33,892 bases of DNA, taken from NCBI RefSeq assembly GCF_008042125.1, contig NZ_RDBI01000065.1:79335-113226 (forward strand), written 5' to 3'. Below, in pieces: positions 7,203 to 15,145 of this stretch. Positions within the stretch are counted from its first letter, which is position 1, and every line of letters begins with the position of its first letter. The notes beneath the pieces were generated by a model. The model worked only from the letters and a program-made list of their open reading frames with translations. It did no database searches and had not been told where the DNA came from. The DNA comes from Streptomyces sp. MS191. Lineage in GTDB: Bacteria; Actinomycetota; Actinomycetes; Streptomycetales; Streptomycetaceae. The position numbers were made by a program, and so were the translations under genes.

Positions 7203-8449
7203 TCACGCCTCCCAGACGGCGGCCCCCGTACGGTCGTCGGCGTAGCCCTTCACCCTCAGCTGGACGTCGGCGAGGAAGGCGGCGAGTCCGGGCGGTTCGG
7301 GGGCGGCCCAGCGGGTGGCGAGCTCCATGGCGAGGGCGGGCTGGCCCCGCATCGGTTCGGCGAGGCCGTTCGAGGCGAGCAGCAGTATGTCGCCGGGCCG
7401 GGCGACGGAGGCACGGAAGCGGAAGGGTTCGGCGGGGGGCGGCAGCGGATCCTCGACGAGGGGGCCGGGAGCCGTGGTGATGCCGAGGTCCATGGTGAGC
7501 CGGTCGCCTTCCGGCGTCGCCTCGGGGACGTCCGCGGGCGGCGAGCCGAACCCGACGACGGGTGCACCGGTGAGCGACGAGGGTTCGGGGACGAGCGGCT
7601 CGATGTCCTGCCAGGCACCGTCGCGGAGGCGGAAGAGCCCACCGCGGCCGATGCCGAAGAAGACGCGCGTGCGGCAGTCGGGATCGGCGGACAGGAGCAG
7701 GCAGCGCAGGCTCGCGGTGTACTCCTCCGGTGCCACGCCCTGGTCGGCCGCCCGGGCCCGGAGCCTGCCGTAGGTGCGGTCGGTGAGGCGGTGGAGACCG
7801 GACTTGAGGTCGCCGCGGCGACCCGCCCGGATGTCCTCGGCGAGCCGGGAGTGGCTGCGGCCGACCGCCTCGCCGATCCACCGGCAGGCGTCGGCGGCGG
7901 CGCGGTGGGCGCCCTCGGCGGTGCGGGCGCCGGCGGCCACGGCCACGAGGACGAGAGCGGACTCGTCGTGGCCGAAGCGGGCGGTCAGCAGGGCGTCGCG
8001 GCGGGGTTCGCCGCGATAGCGGGCGGAGTCGCCCCGGACGGCGGCGGCGCGCAGGGTGCAGACGCCGTAGCGGGCGCCGTCGAGGACGGTGTCGGCGACG
8101 AGGTCGGCCAGCTCGCCGGGGTGGGCGGCGGGCAGCGCAGTGGGCTCCGGCTCGTACGTGGGCGGGCCGCTGCCGATGTGGCCGGTACGGGGCCGGGGGA
8201 CGGGGACCTCGACGGTCGGCGCGGGCGCGGCGGACTCGGGAGGCTCGGGCGCGGGTGCGGGCGGCTCGGGACTGGCGCTCCAGGGGGCCGGCGCCTCGTA
8301 GGCGGGCACCTCGTAGTGGCCCCGGCCGCCGTGGCCAGCGCGGCCGAGTCGAAGCGGTCGTCCAGTGTGTCGCCCGTCGCCGTCGGTCCCGTCTCCGGTA
8401 CCGACTCGTCGTAGAGCTTGTCCCACCAGTTGTCCCCCTGCTGAGTCAT
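7203..8449 (-). CDS. PP2C-like phosphatase-domain protein, frameshifted near its N-terminus
   Basis: The expected start is ATG 8449, giving MTQQGDNWWDKLYDESVP and then DDRFDSAALATAAG. That frame is then lost, while the neighbouring frame continues GHYEVPAYEAPAPWS, a Pro/Ala/Glu-rich linker, and a PP2C-like domain (about residues 110-410). One missing C in the plus-strand run 8320-8323 would explain the break. Without repair, the main frame can start only at GTG 8426 with an unrelated Arg/Gly-rich leader. In the domain, FGHDESALVLVAVAAGA and PGDILLLASNGLAEP align with PP2C blocks, but the usual metal-binding Asp of SDGL is Asn. It may therefore be a pseudophosphatase. The stop lies 27 bases from the poxB start, so the two may be co-transcribed. 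Confidence 0.75.
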
Positions 8450-8516
8450 GCCCTTATTGTCCACCGCGCAGGGCGCCCGAAAACGGGACATCCGGAAATG
8501 CGCGGGAAGAGGCACG

Positions 8517-8573
8517 AAAAAGGGTGGTCCGCCGAGCGACCCCACCCCCCACGGGAAGGACGCCCGGCGGACC
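8517..8573 (-). terminator. Rho-independent terminator after the S8 protease gene
   Basis: On the minus strand GGTCCGCCG and CGGCGGACC (8573-8565 and 8534-8526) form a 9-bp stem with a GC-rich 30-nt loop. It is followed by CACCC and five Ts (8521-8517). It begins eight bases after the stop codon. Confidence 0.8.
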
Positions 8574-8580
8574 GGCGTGA

Positions 8581-11500
8581 TCAGCGCACGTCGTAAGCGC
8601 GGACCACGGTCTGGGTGACGGAGTTGCCGTGGGCGTCCGTCAGTTCGGCTTTCAGGGTGACCGGCTTGCCGGCCGCGCCCGCGTGGTTCACGGTCGCGGT
8701 CCACCGACCGCCCTGCTGCGACACCTCTGCCTGCGTCCAGGTCGTACCGCCGTCGTACGAGTAGGCGAGTCCGGCCGAGGTGAGTGCGCCGGGCTGGTAG
8801 CCCGCGTGACCCGTCACGGTCAGACCGATCCGCTGGCCGTCTTCGGCGGCAAGGGTCTTGAGTCCGTCCTCCGGCAGGTCGTACCGGGGGAAGAGAATCG
8901 GAATGCCCTGAGAGTAGACCGTCTCATCGAGCTTGGAGGTGAATTTCCAGACCGAGTTGACGGAGGTGGAGCGCTCCCACACCTTGCTGCCGAACTTAGC
9001 GGTGTTCTGTTCGAGAGTGTACGCGCCTTCTTCGGACGGGACTTCGAAGACCCCGAACGGCCAGCTGGAGGAGCCGAGTTCCGCCCCGTCCTTGCTCAGC
9101 CGGAGGCTGCCGACGTCACCGAACGAGCCGGCCTGGGCATAGTGACCGCCGTCGCCCCACAGGGCGTCGGCGAAGCCGATGAGGTTGCCCTGCCGCTCGG
9201 CGACGAGGACCGGCAGGCCCGCCGCGTCCAGCGGCGCGGTCGGGGCGACGACACCGTCGTACCAGCGCTCGGTGCGCTTCTCCCCCGCCCGGTAGGCGTG
9301 CCTCGCGCCCATCATGAACTCGCCGAACGGGAAGCTGGAGGACAGCACCTGCTCCCACCGGGTGTCCCCGGCGGAGTAGAACTCCGTGCGCGTGCCGGGC
9401 GCGGGCACGGTCTCCAGCGCGGCGAAGAACACTCCGGTGCCGTCGGGCCGGTAGGCCGCCGGACTGTCCACGAAGTCGGTGGCGACGCCCATGGAGCCGT
9501 AGGTGGACTCGGTGCGGCCCAACTGCCCGTCGTGGACCCGGTAGTTCTTGTCCTCGCGGATCGAACCGGTCTCGTGGAACGCCAGGTTGTAGAGGTAGGG
9601 GCTCTTCGCCGTGGCCTTCCAGGACAGCGTGACCTCCCCTGCGGTCAGCCGGGCGAGCAGCGCCGCGCCTTCCGCGGAGCTCACGGCGAGGGCCGGCAGG
9701 CCGGCTCCGGTGAAGCCACCGGTCGGGTACCAGCGGCCCGTTGAGGCGCGGTGGGCGAGGACCGCCACGGCTCCGGCCGCCTTGGCGTTGCGGGCGACGG
9801 TGAGCACGCTCGTGGCGGTGTCCGGGATGCGGACCAGGGCGATCCGGCCCCGCACGTCCGCGGCCTTCAGCTCGTCGGGGGTGCCGGCGCCCGCGTCGAC
9901 CAGCCGGGCGGAGCCGGTGCCGTCGAGGTTGTCGGAGCCGGTGGAGGCGGTGACCGGGTGCAGGACCGTGCCGTCGTCCGTCCTGAGCTCGGAGATCAGC
10001 GGGGCGGCCGAGCGCCAGTAGCTGCCGAACTCGAACGCGCCCTCGTCCGCGCGCCCTTCGACCGAGGCGTAGTAACCGCGGATGGTCCGGGGGCCGCCGG
10101 CCGTTCCGGCGTGCAGCCAGGTGTCGTCCCAGGAGCGGGAGAAAGCCAGAGTGGCGCCGCGGGACTCACCGGGCTTGTCGGTCTGCACCGACAGCCGGTG
10201 CGCCCGTCGGGCGTCGAGGACGACGGTGGTGTCCTTCCTCAGCTCCAGCTGAGGGCGGGCCAGGTAGCTGAGCGAGTCGTTCAGCGTGGCGCCCTCGCCC
10301 GCGTCGGGCGTGGTGACGAAGGAGGACAGGAAGTAGCTGCCCGGGCGGACCCGGAAGACCTGGTCGGTGGCGCCCTCGTTGAAGCGGCGCTCACCGCTCG
10401 CGTCGTCGGTGCCGATGACGTCGAGCGAGGACGCGCCGTCGGCCGGCCTGCCCTGGCGGTCGATCAGCTTGACCCGCAGGGTGACGGTCTCGGGCTCGAC
10501 GTACAGCGAGAACGGGGTCGAGACGTGGACGCCGCCGGGGGCGGTGGCCACGATCCGGCCGGTGACGTCGCCGTACTGGGCGCGCTCCAGGCGGGCGGCC
10601 GGATCGAGGTCCAGGGGGACCTCGACGGTGGCGCCGGCCGGAACGGTGACGGTGCGCCGCCCGAGCCGGGCGACCGAGCCGGTGACGCGCGAGCCGTCGT
10701 TGCCGGTGACCTTCTCCACGGCGAGCGTGAGGGTGACCGGGCGGTCGGAGACGTTGGTGTACGGGACCGGGACCGTGGTCCGGTCGCTCCTGTGCTGCGG
10801 CCAGGCGAAGCTGCCGCCCTGGACGGCGCCGGCACCCAGGACCGTCTGCTCGACGGCGGCCTCGACGTCGAGCCGGCCGCCGCCGACCTCCCGGACGTCA
10901 CCGGGGACGGCGCTCTCGGCCGAGGAGACGAGCGCGGCCTTGATCTGCCGGGCGGTCCAGTCGGGGTGGCGCTGCTTGACGATCGCGGCGGCGCCCGCGA
11001 CGTGCGGGGTGGCCATCGACGTACCGGACATGGAGCGGTAGGCGTAGACGCCCCGGCCGCCCGCCGCGGCCGCGGATATCGCGACACCGGGGGCGGCGAT
11101 CTCCGGCTTCAGGGTGTGGTGGACGGTCGTCGGGCCGCGGCTGGAGAAGTACGCCGTGGAGTCGTCGCGGTCGGTGGCACCGACGGTCAGCACGTCGGGG
11201 ACGCAGCCGGGCGAGGAGACGGTGTTCAGGGTGGGGCCGGTGTTGCCGGCCGCGACGACGAACAGCGTGCCCGCGCTCTGCGCGAGTTCCTGGGCGGCGG
11301 CGCTCATCGGGTCGGTGCAGTCGGTCGGTTCGGGGCTGCCGAGGCTCATGGAGACGACGTCGGCGCCCTGGGCGACGGCCCACTCCATGCCGGCGATGAT
11401 CCACGAGGCGGCGCCGGAGCCGGAGTCGTTGAGGACCTTGCCGTTGAGGAGGTCCGCGCCGGGGGCGACGCCCTTCTTCCTCCCGTCGCTCGCGGCGCCC

Positions 11501-12345
11501 GAGCCGCCGGCGGTGGAGAGGGTGTGGGTGCCGTGGCCCTGGTGGTCGCCGGCGTCCGCGGAGTCGGTGAAGTTCTCCGCCGCGACGATCCGGCCCTTGA
11601 GGTCGGGGTGTTCGGCGTCGGCGCCGGTGTCGAGGACGGCGATCCTGGTGCCCTTGCCGTCGAAGCCGGCGGCCCAGGCCTCGGGGGCGTGGACCTGCTT
11701 CGTCGAGCGCTCCAGGGCCGCCTCGACCTTGCGGTCGAGCCAGAGCTTGCTCGGTCCGGCGGCGGAGCGCCCGGCGAGGGTGCCGGCGACGTCCGCCCAG
11801 AAGGCGGTGGCCTGCTTCTTGTCGGCGCGCAGGGCGACGCCGCCGACCGACTTCAGGACCTGGCCACGGGTGGCGCCGCGCGGGGCGGCGGGCACGGACC
11901 GGGCGAGGTCGGAGCCGTAGACGGCGATGAGCGGCAGGGTCGCGCTGCCGGCGTCGTCGTAGCCCTGCCGGATCAGGCCGGTGACGTTGAAGAGCTCCTG
12001 GTCGACGCGGCCCGCGGCGAGGGCGGCGGTCGCGGCCTCGGGGTAGACGTACAGGTCCGGGCCCGAGCGCCGGGTCTGGACGAAGGGCACGGTCCCGTCC
12101 TCGCGCGGCAGTGCCGCGGCGGCCGGGTTGCCGGCGTCGTCCCGCGTGACCAGCACCCGGTCGCCGGTCACCAGGGTGACCGTGGCGGGTCGCCCGCCGG
12201 TACGGGCGGCGGCCTCGCCACCCACCAGCGGCCGGCCTGCGGCCGGGTCGTCCTGCGGCGCGGCGGCCACGGACGGCGCGACCGCGGTGACGGCCAGGAC
12301 GGCGGCGGTCGCCGCCCCCAGGGCCGTACGCGAAATCGGACGCAT
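8581..12345 (-). CDS. Large secreted S8 family (subtilisin-like) serine protease
   Basis: The start is ATG 12345, behind GGGGAG; an in-frame ATG at 12357 is less well placed. The product has 1254 residues. A Sec signal peptide occupies ~1-29 (ALGAATAAVLAVTAVAPSVA). The catalytic domain shows D239 (RIAVLDTGADAEHPDL), H271 (DHQGHGTHTLSTAGG), oxyanion N368 (VVAAGNTG) and S443 (GTSMATPHVAGAAA). Between signal and catalytic domain lies a ~190-residue propeptide-like region. A PA-like insert with DVRGRIALVRIPDT lies in the second half, then beta-sandwich modules to the C-terminus (GYQPGALTSAGLAYSYDGG). Such 1100-1300-residue subtilases are common in Streptomyces and act on extracellular protein. 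The gene diverges from a TrmB/LuxR-type regulator, its likely controller. All catalytic residues are present. Confidence 0.93.
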   Translation of the reverse strand: MRPISRTALGAATAAVLAVTAVAPSVAAAPQDDPAAGRPLVGGEAAARTGGRPATVTLVTGDRVLVTRDDAGNPAAAALPREDGTVPFVQTRRSGPDLYVYPEAATAALAAGRVDQELFNVTGLIRQGYDDAGSATLPLIAVYGSDLARSVPAAPRGATRGQVLKSVGGVALRADKKQATAFWADVAGTLAGRSAAGPSKLWLDRKVEAALERSTKQVHAPEAWAAGFDGKGTRIAVLDTGADAEHPDLKGRIVAAENFTDSADAGDHQGHGTHTLSTAGGSGAASDGRKKGVAPGADLLNGKVLNDSGSGAASWIIAGMEWAVAQGADVVSMSLGSPEPTDCTDPMSAAAQELAQSAGTLFVVAAGNTGPTLNTVSSPGCVPDVLTVGATDRDDSTAYFSSRGPTTVHHTLKPEIAAPGVAISAAAAGGRGVYAYRSMSGTSMATPHVAGAAAIVKQRHPDWTARQIKAALVSSAESAVPGDVREVGGGRLDVEAAVEQTVLGAGAVQGGSFAWPQHRSDRTTVPVPYTNVSDRPVTLTLAVEKVTGNDGSRVTGSVARLGRRTVTVPAGATVEVPLDLDPAARLERAQYGDVTGRIVATAPGGVHVSTPFSLYVEPETVTLRVKLIDRQGRPADGASSLDVIGTDDASGERRFNEGATDQVFRVRPGSYFLSSFVTTPDAGEGATLNDSLSYLARPQLELRKDTTVVLDARRAHRLSVQTDKPGESRGATLAFSRSWDDTWLHAGTAGGPRTIRGYYASVEGRADEGAFEFGSYWRSAAPLISELRTDDGTVLHPVTASTGSDNLDGTGSARLVDAGAGTPDELKAADVRGRIALVRIPDTATSVLTVARNAKAAGAVAVLAHRASTGRWYPTGGFTGAGLPALAVSSAEGAALLARLTAGEVTLSWKATAKSPYLYNLAFHETGSIREDKNYRVHDGQLGRTESTYGSMGVATDFVDSPAAYRPDGTGVFFAALETVPAPGTRTEFYSAGDTRWEQVLSSSFPFGEFMMGARHAYRAGEKRTERWYDGVVAPTAPLDAAGLPVLVAERQGNLIGFADALWGDGGHYAQAGSFGDVGSLRLSKDGAELGSSSWPFGVFEVPSEEGAYTLEQNTAKFGSKVWERSTSVNSVWKFTSKLDETVYSQGIPILFPRYDLPEDGLKTLAAEDGQRIGLTVTGHAGYQPGALTSAGLAYSYDGGTTWTQAEVSQQGGRWTATVNHAGAAGKPVTLKAELTDAHGNSVTQTVVRAYDVR

Positions 12346-12413
12346 CGCTCTCCCCATCTGAATCCGGCACGAGGCGGGCAAAAGCGCCGTGCGCGGAGGC
12401 TGTTGGTGCTGCG

Positions 12414-12423
12414 GTGGCGCCAC
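12414..12423. promoter_or_regulatory. Palindrome in the protease/regulator intergenic region, candidate operator
   Basis: GTGGCGCCAC is a perfect 10-bp palindrome about 70 bases upstream of the protease start and 143 bases upstream of the regulator start, in a 220-bp divergent spacer. Its role as an operator is inferred only from symmetry and position. Confidence 0.3.
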
Positions 12424-12565
12424 ATTGGCAGAGGTGAGGGTGGTGCAGGGATGATGGGCGCGGCGGGAATGCGCCGTGGCCGATTCCCGCCAGGCACAAA
12501 CGGAACCAATGCGTCCGGAGATGTCCTGTGACGTCCGGGACGTCCGGCGAGGGGTGGGGACAGCG

Positions 12566-13549
12566 ATGCTCGGAGCGATAGGCCTCGACGAACGGCAGGA
12601 GTCCGCGTACCGCGCGCTGGTCGCGCTGGGCGCGGCCGAGGTCACGGACCTGGCACACCGGCTGGCGCTGCCGGAGTCGGACACCGAGCGGGCGCTGCGA
12701 AGACTGGAGGCCCAGGGCCTGGCCGCGCAGTCCTCGGCGCGCACCGGCAGGTGGGTCGCCGCTCCGCCGGGGGTCGCGCTGGGCGCGCTCCTGACGCAGC
12801 AGCGGCACGAGCTGGAACAGGCGGAGCTGGCGGCGGCGCTGCTCGCCGAGGAGTACCGGGCGGAGGCGAGCGAACCGGCCGTCCACGACCTCGTCGAGGT
12901 GGTGACCGGAGCGAGCGCGGTGACCCACCGCTTCCTCCAGCTCCAGCTGGGCGCGACCGAGGAGGTCTGCGCGCTGGTGACCGGGAAGCCGATCGCCGTG
13001 AGCGGGATGGAGAACGACGCCGAGGAGCTGGCGGCGGAGCGGGGCGTGGCCTACCGGGTGGTCGTCGAGCGGGAGGTCCTGACACTGCCGTCGGGCATCG
13101 TCGAGCTGTCGGCGGCGCTCGGCCGCGAGGAGCTGATCCGGGTCGTCGACCGGGTGCCCACCAAGCTGGTGGTCGCCGACCGGACCCTGGCGATGGTGCC
13201 GCTGACCGGCCGCGGGGCCGAGCCGGCGGCGCTGGTGGTCCACGCGAGCGGGCTCCTGGAGTCCCTGATGGGGCTCTTCGAGTCCGTCTGGCGCGAGGCG
13301 CTGCCCCTGCGGCTGGGCGCGGGCGCGCACGTGGCGGAGTCGGAGGTCCCGGGCCCGGACGCGACGGACCTGGAGGTCCTGTCCCTGCTGCTCGCGGGCA
13401 TGACGGACGCCAGCGTGGCCAAGCAGCTGGACCTGGGCCTGCGCACGGTCCAGCGCCGGGTGAAGGGCCTGATGGAACTGACGGGGGTGACGACGCGGCT
13501 CCAGCTGGGCTGGCACGCGTACGAGAAGGGCTGGGTGGCCCGGACGTAG
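12566..13549 (+). CDS. Transcriptional regulator: TrmB-like N-terminus and LuxR-type C-terminal HTH
   Basis: I chose ATG 12566, preceded by GGGGTGGGGA; the frame stays open to an ATG at 12476 and others between. The product is 327 residues. The N-terminal ~75 residues form a TrmB/MarR-like winged helix (IGLDERQESAYRALVALG, then VTDLAHRLALPESDTERALRRLEAQGL). A middle ligand or dimerisation region follows. A LuxR-type HTH at ~265-320 reads DLEVLSLLLAGMTDASVAKQ then LGLRTVQRRVKGLMELTG. This architecture is frequent in Streptomyces, and such genes often lie divergent to large secreted subtilase genes. The divergent arrangement here suggests control of the neighbouring protease. The signal sensed is unknown. 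Confidence 0.88.
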   Translation: MLGAIGLDERQESAYRALVALGAAEVTDLAHRLALPESDTERALRRLEAQGLAAQSSARTGRWVAAPPGVALGALLTQQRHELEQAELAAALLAEEYRAEASEPAVHDLVEVVTGASAVTHRFLQLQLGATEEVCALVTGKPIAVSGMENDAEELAAERGVAYRVVVEREVLTLPSGIVELSAALGREELIRVVDRVPTKLVVADRTLAMVPLTGRGAEPAALVVHASGLLESLMGLFESVWREALPLRLGAGAHVAESEVPGPDATDLEVLSLLLAGMTDASVAKQLDLGLRTVQRRVKGLMELTGVTTRLQLGWHAYEKGWVART

Positions 13550-13612
13550 GACGCCGCCCGGTCGGCGGCCTCGGCGGGCTCCGGGCGGTGGCCTCGCCGG
13601 GCTGCGGGGGCC

Positions 13613-13658
13613 GGTCGCGGGCCGGGGACGACGGCATACCCCGGCGGGCCCCGCGACC
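13613..13658 (+). terminator. Candidate terminator hairpin after the LuxR-type regulator
   Basis: GGTCGCGGG (13613-13621) pairs with CCCGCGACC (13650-13658). Inside, CCGGGG (13622-13627) pairs with CCCCGG (13639-13644), leaving a short bulge and an 11-nt loop. It lies between two same-strand genes. There is no T-tract. Confidence 0.55.
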
Positions 13659-13692
13659 TGCGAGGACGCCGCCGGTCCGGCACGCTGGGCAG

Positions 13693-14175
13693 ATGGGTGT
13701 GTGGCAGCTGTTGCTGGTCGCGATGGTCATGCTGCTCGGCCTGTTCGGGGTCCTCGCTCCCGGCGTGCCGGGGCCGTGGCTCGTGTGGGCCGCGATGCTC
13801 TGGTGGGCGCTGCACGAGCGGACCGGACTCGCCTGGATCCTGCTGGTCTCCTCGACCGCCCTGCTGCTGCTCACCCAGGTGGTCGTATGGCAGCTGCCCC
13901 CGCGCCGGATCCGCGGACTGGGCATCACCCGCCGGATGGTCACGTACGCCGGACTGGGGGCGCTGTTCGGCTTCGTGCTGATCCCCGTGATCGGCGCGAT
14001 CCCCGGCTTCGTCGGGGGCATCTACCTCTGCGAACGCCTCCGCCTCGGCGGCCACGGTCAGGCCAGGGCCTCCACCCGGACGGTGATGCGCGCGGTGGGT
14101 ACCAGCGTGCTCGTGGAGCTGTTCGCCTGCCTGCTGATCGTCGGCGCCTGGGCGGGCGCCGTCCTCTGGGGCTGA
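13693..14175 (+). CDS. DUF456 domain membrane protein
   Basis: This 160-residue protein starts at ATG 13693 (MGVWQLLLVAMVMLLGLFGV). It has four to five hydrophobic helices separated by short glycine/proline turns: ~4-30, 38-62, 84-105 and 132-158. The pattern VLAPGVPGPWLVWAAML near the start, and ALFGFVLIPVIGAIPGFVGG in the middle, are the duplicated glycine-rich hairpins of DUF456. The loop RRIRGLGITRR is basic and likely cytoplasmic. DUF456 proteins have no established activity. A hairpin separates it from the upstream regulator gene, so it is probably expressed on its own. Confidence 0.88.
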   Translation: MGVWQLLLVAMVMLLGLFGVLAPGVPGPWLVWAAMLWWALHERTGLAWILLVSSTALLLLTQVVVWQLPPRRIRGLGITRRMVTYAGLGALFGFVLIPVIGAIPGFVGGIYLCERLRLGGHGQARASTRTVMRAVGTSVLVELFACLLIVGAWAGAVLWG

Positions 14176-14196
14176 CCCCGGGCCGGACCCCGCGAG

Positions 14197-14242
14197 CCAC
14201 CGGCGCTCCACGGCGCCTGCCCCGCCGGCCCACCGGCGCTCC
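14197..14242. repeat. 13-bp direct repeat in an intergenic spacer
   Basis: CCACCGGCGCTCC occurs at 14197-14209 and again at 14230-14242, 33 bases apart, between the DUF456 gene and the F420-dependent enzyme gene. The function is unknown; it may be a regulatory half-site pair or chance in GC-rich DNA. Confidence 0.4.
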
Positions 14243-14331
14243 TTCGACGACGGGACCTAGGACCACCGTCCTGGGCCGGAATCGGTCCGGACGCCGATGC
14301 CGCGGCCGGGTCCGCGCGGGACGCTTGCCCC

Positions 14332-14733
14332 ATGAGGGATTTCGAGGGATTCACCGACGCGGAGCGCGCCTATCTCGGCACCCAGCGTCTCGGCCGGATG
14401 GCCACCGTCGACGGCCAGGGCCGGCCGCAGGCCAACCCCGTCGGGTTCTTCCCGCAGGAGGACGGCACGGTGCTCGTCGGGGGCATGGCCATGGGCAGGT
14501 CGAAGAAGTGGCGCAACCTCCAGGGGAACCCGCAGGTCGCCCTGGTGGTCGACGACCTGGCGAGCGTCCGGCCGTGGCGGGTGCGCGGGGTGGAGATCCG
14601 GGGCGAGGCCGAACTGCTGGTCGGGCCGCACGAGCTCGGCCCCCACTTCAGCGAGGAGGTCATCCGGATCCACCCGCTACGGGTCCACAGCTGGGGTCTG
14701 ACGGCCCCTACGGAAGATCGATCTGGTACTTGA
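14332..14733 (+). CDS. PPOX-class F420-dependent oxidoreductase (flavin-reductase-like split barrel)
   Basis: The 133-residue protein starts at ATG 14332. It has the split-barrel blocks of the PPOX/FDOR superfamily: AYLGTQRLGRMATVDGQGRPQANPVGFF near the start, GRSKKWRNLQGNPQVALVVDD (residues ~58-78), and WRVRGVEIRGEAELL. It ends with VIRIHPLRVHSWGL. In actinomycetes this short family uses reduced F420; the lysine pair in GRSKKWRN is the usual phosphate-contacting region. The substrate is unknown. The last 26 bases overlap the 3' end of the convergent GNAT gene. Confidence 0.88.
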   Translation: MRDFEGFTDAERAYLGTQRLGRMATVDGQGRPQANPVGFFPQEDGTVLVGGMAMGRSKKWRNLQGNPQVALVVDDLASVRPWRVRGVEIRGEAELLVGPHELGPHFSEEVIRIHPLRVHSWGLTAPTEDRSGT

Positions 14734-15145
14734 CGAAGCCGGTGTCGCGGGCGACCCGGTCGTACAGGCGCCGTGCGGTGGTGTTGGACGCCTGGGTGTT
14801 CCAGTAGACGCGGCCGCAGCCCTGCGTCCGGGCCCAGTCGGTGACGGCGGCGATGAGGGCCCGGGCCACGCCCCGGCCACGCGCCTCGGGCTCGGTGAAC
14901 AGGTCCTGGAGGTAGCAGACGTCCGGGCCCGAGGTACTGGGGTGCACGAAGAAGTGGGTCAGGCCGACGACCCGTCCGTCGAGCCTGGCGGCCAGGGCGT
15001 GCAGCCGGCTGCCGTCCTGGAACTCCCGCCAGGCCCGCTCGTACATCGCGTCGGGTTCGGTGCGGCCGTAGAAGTCGATGTACGCGCGGAAGAGCCGCTC
15101 CCAGGCGTCGCGGTCCTCGGGTCCCAGCGGGTCGGTCGTGATCAT
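14708..15145 (-). CDS. GNAT family N-acetyltransferase
   Basis: The product is 145 residues from ATG 15145. The GNAT fold is clear: an N-terminal helix region (DRDAWERLFRAYIDFYG), strand beta4 RVVGLTHFFVHPS, then YLQDLFTEPEARGRGVARAL. That last block carries the acetyl-CoA pyrophosphate loop (ARGRGVA, the Q/RxxGxG/A motif). WNTQASNTTARRLYDRVARDTGFVKYQ closes the fold. The start overlaps the ada stop as ATGA, implying translational coupling to the DNA-repair gene. The acceptor substrate is unknown; the WN/Q..N..A..LY pattern is common to small-molecule and amine acetyltransferases. Confidence 0.9.
   Translation of the reverse strand: MITTDPLGPEDRDAWERLFRAYIDFYGRTEPDAMYERAWREFQDGSRLHALAARLDGRVVGLTHFFVHPSTSGPDVCYLQDLFTEPEARGRGVARALIAAVTDWARTQGCGRVYWNTQASNTTARRLYDRVARDTGFVKYQIDLP

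Noticed and set aside
7203..7642. Overlapping minus-strand frames within the PP2C-like gene
   Set aside because: They are Pro/Ser/Arg-rich shadows with no motif, whereas the chosen frame has the PP2C blocks.
2700..8414. A 1904-codon open frame on the plus strand
   Set aside because: It is the antisense of several real minus-strand genes (ATPase, RTX-like, poxB, PP2C). Its Gly/Val/Glu/Arg composition is the usual shadow of GC-rich coding, and there is no family signature.
9751..12531. A 926-codon plus-strand open frame
   Set aside because: Antisense to the S8 protease gene; the composition is a coding shadow and the true gene on the other strand has catalytic motifs and a signal peptide.
10898..13516. 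An 872-codon minus-strand open frame
   Set aside because: It crosses the divergent protease and regulator genes in the wrong frame, with Arg/Pro-rich content and no domain.
14058..14354. A 98-codon minus-strand frame opposite the DUF456 3' end and spacer
   Set aside because: No ribosome-binding site or recognisable domain; mostly antisense or GC-rich spacer.
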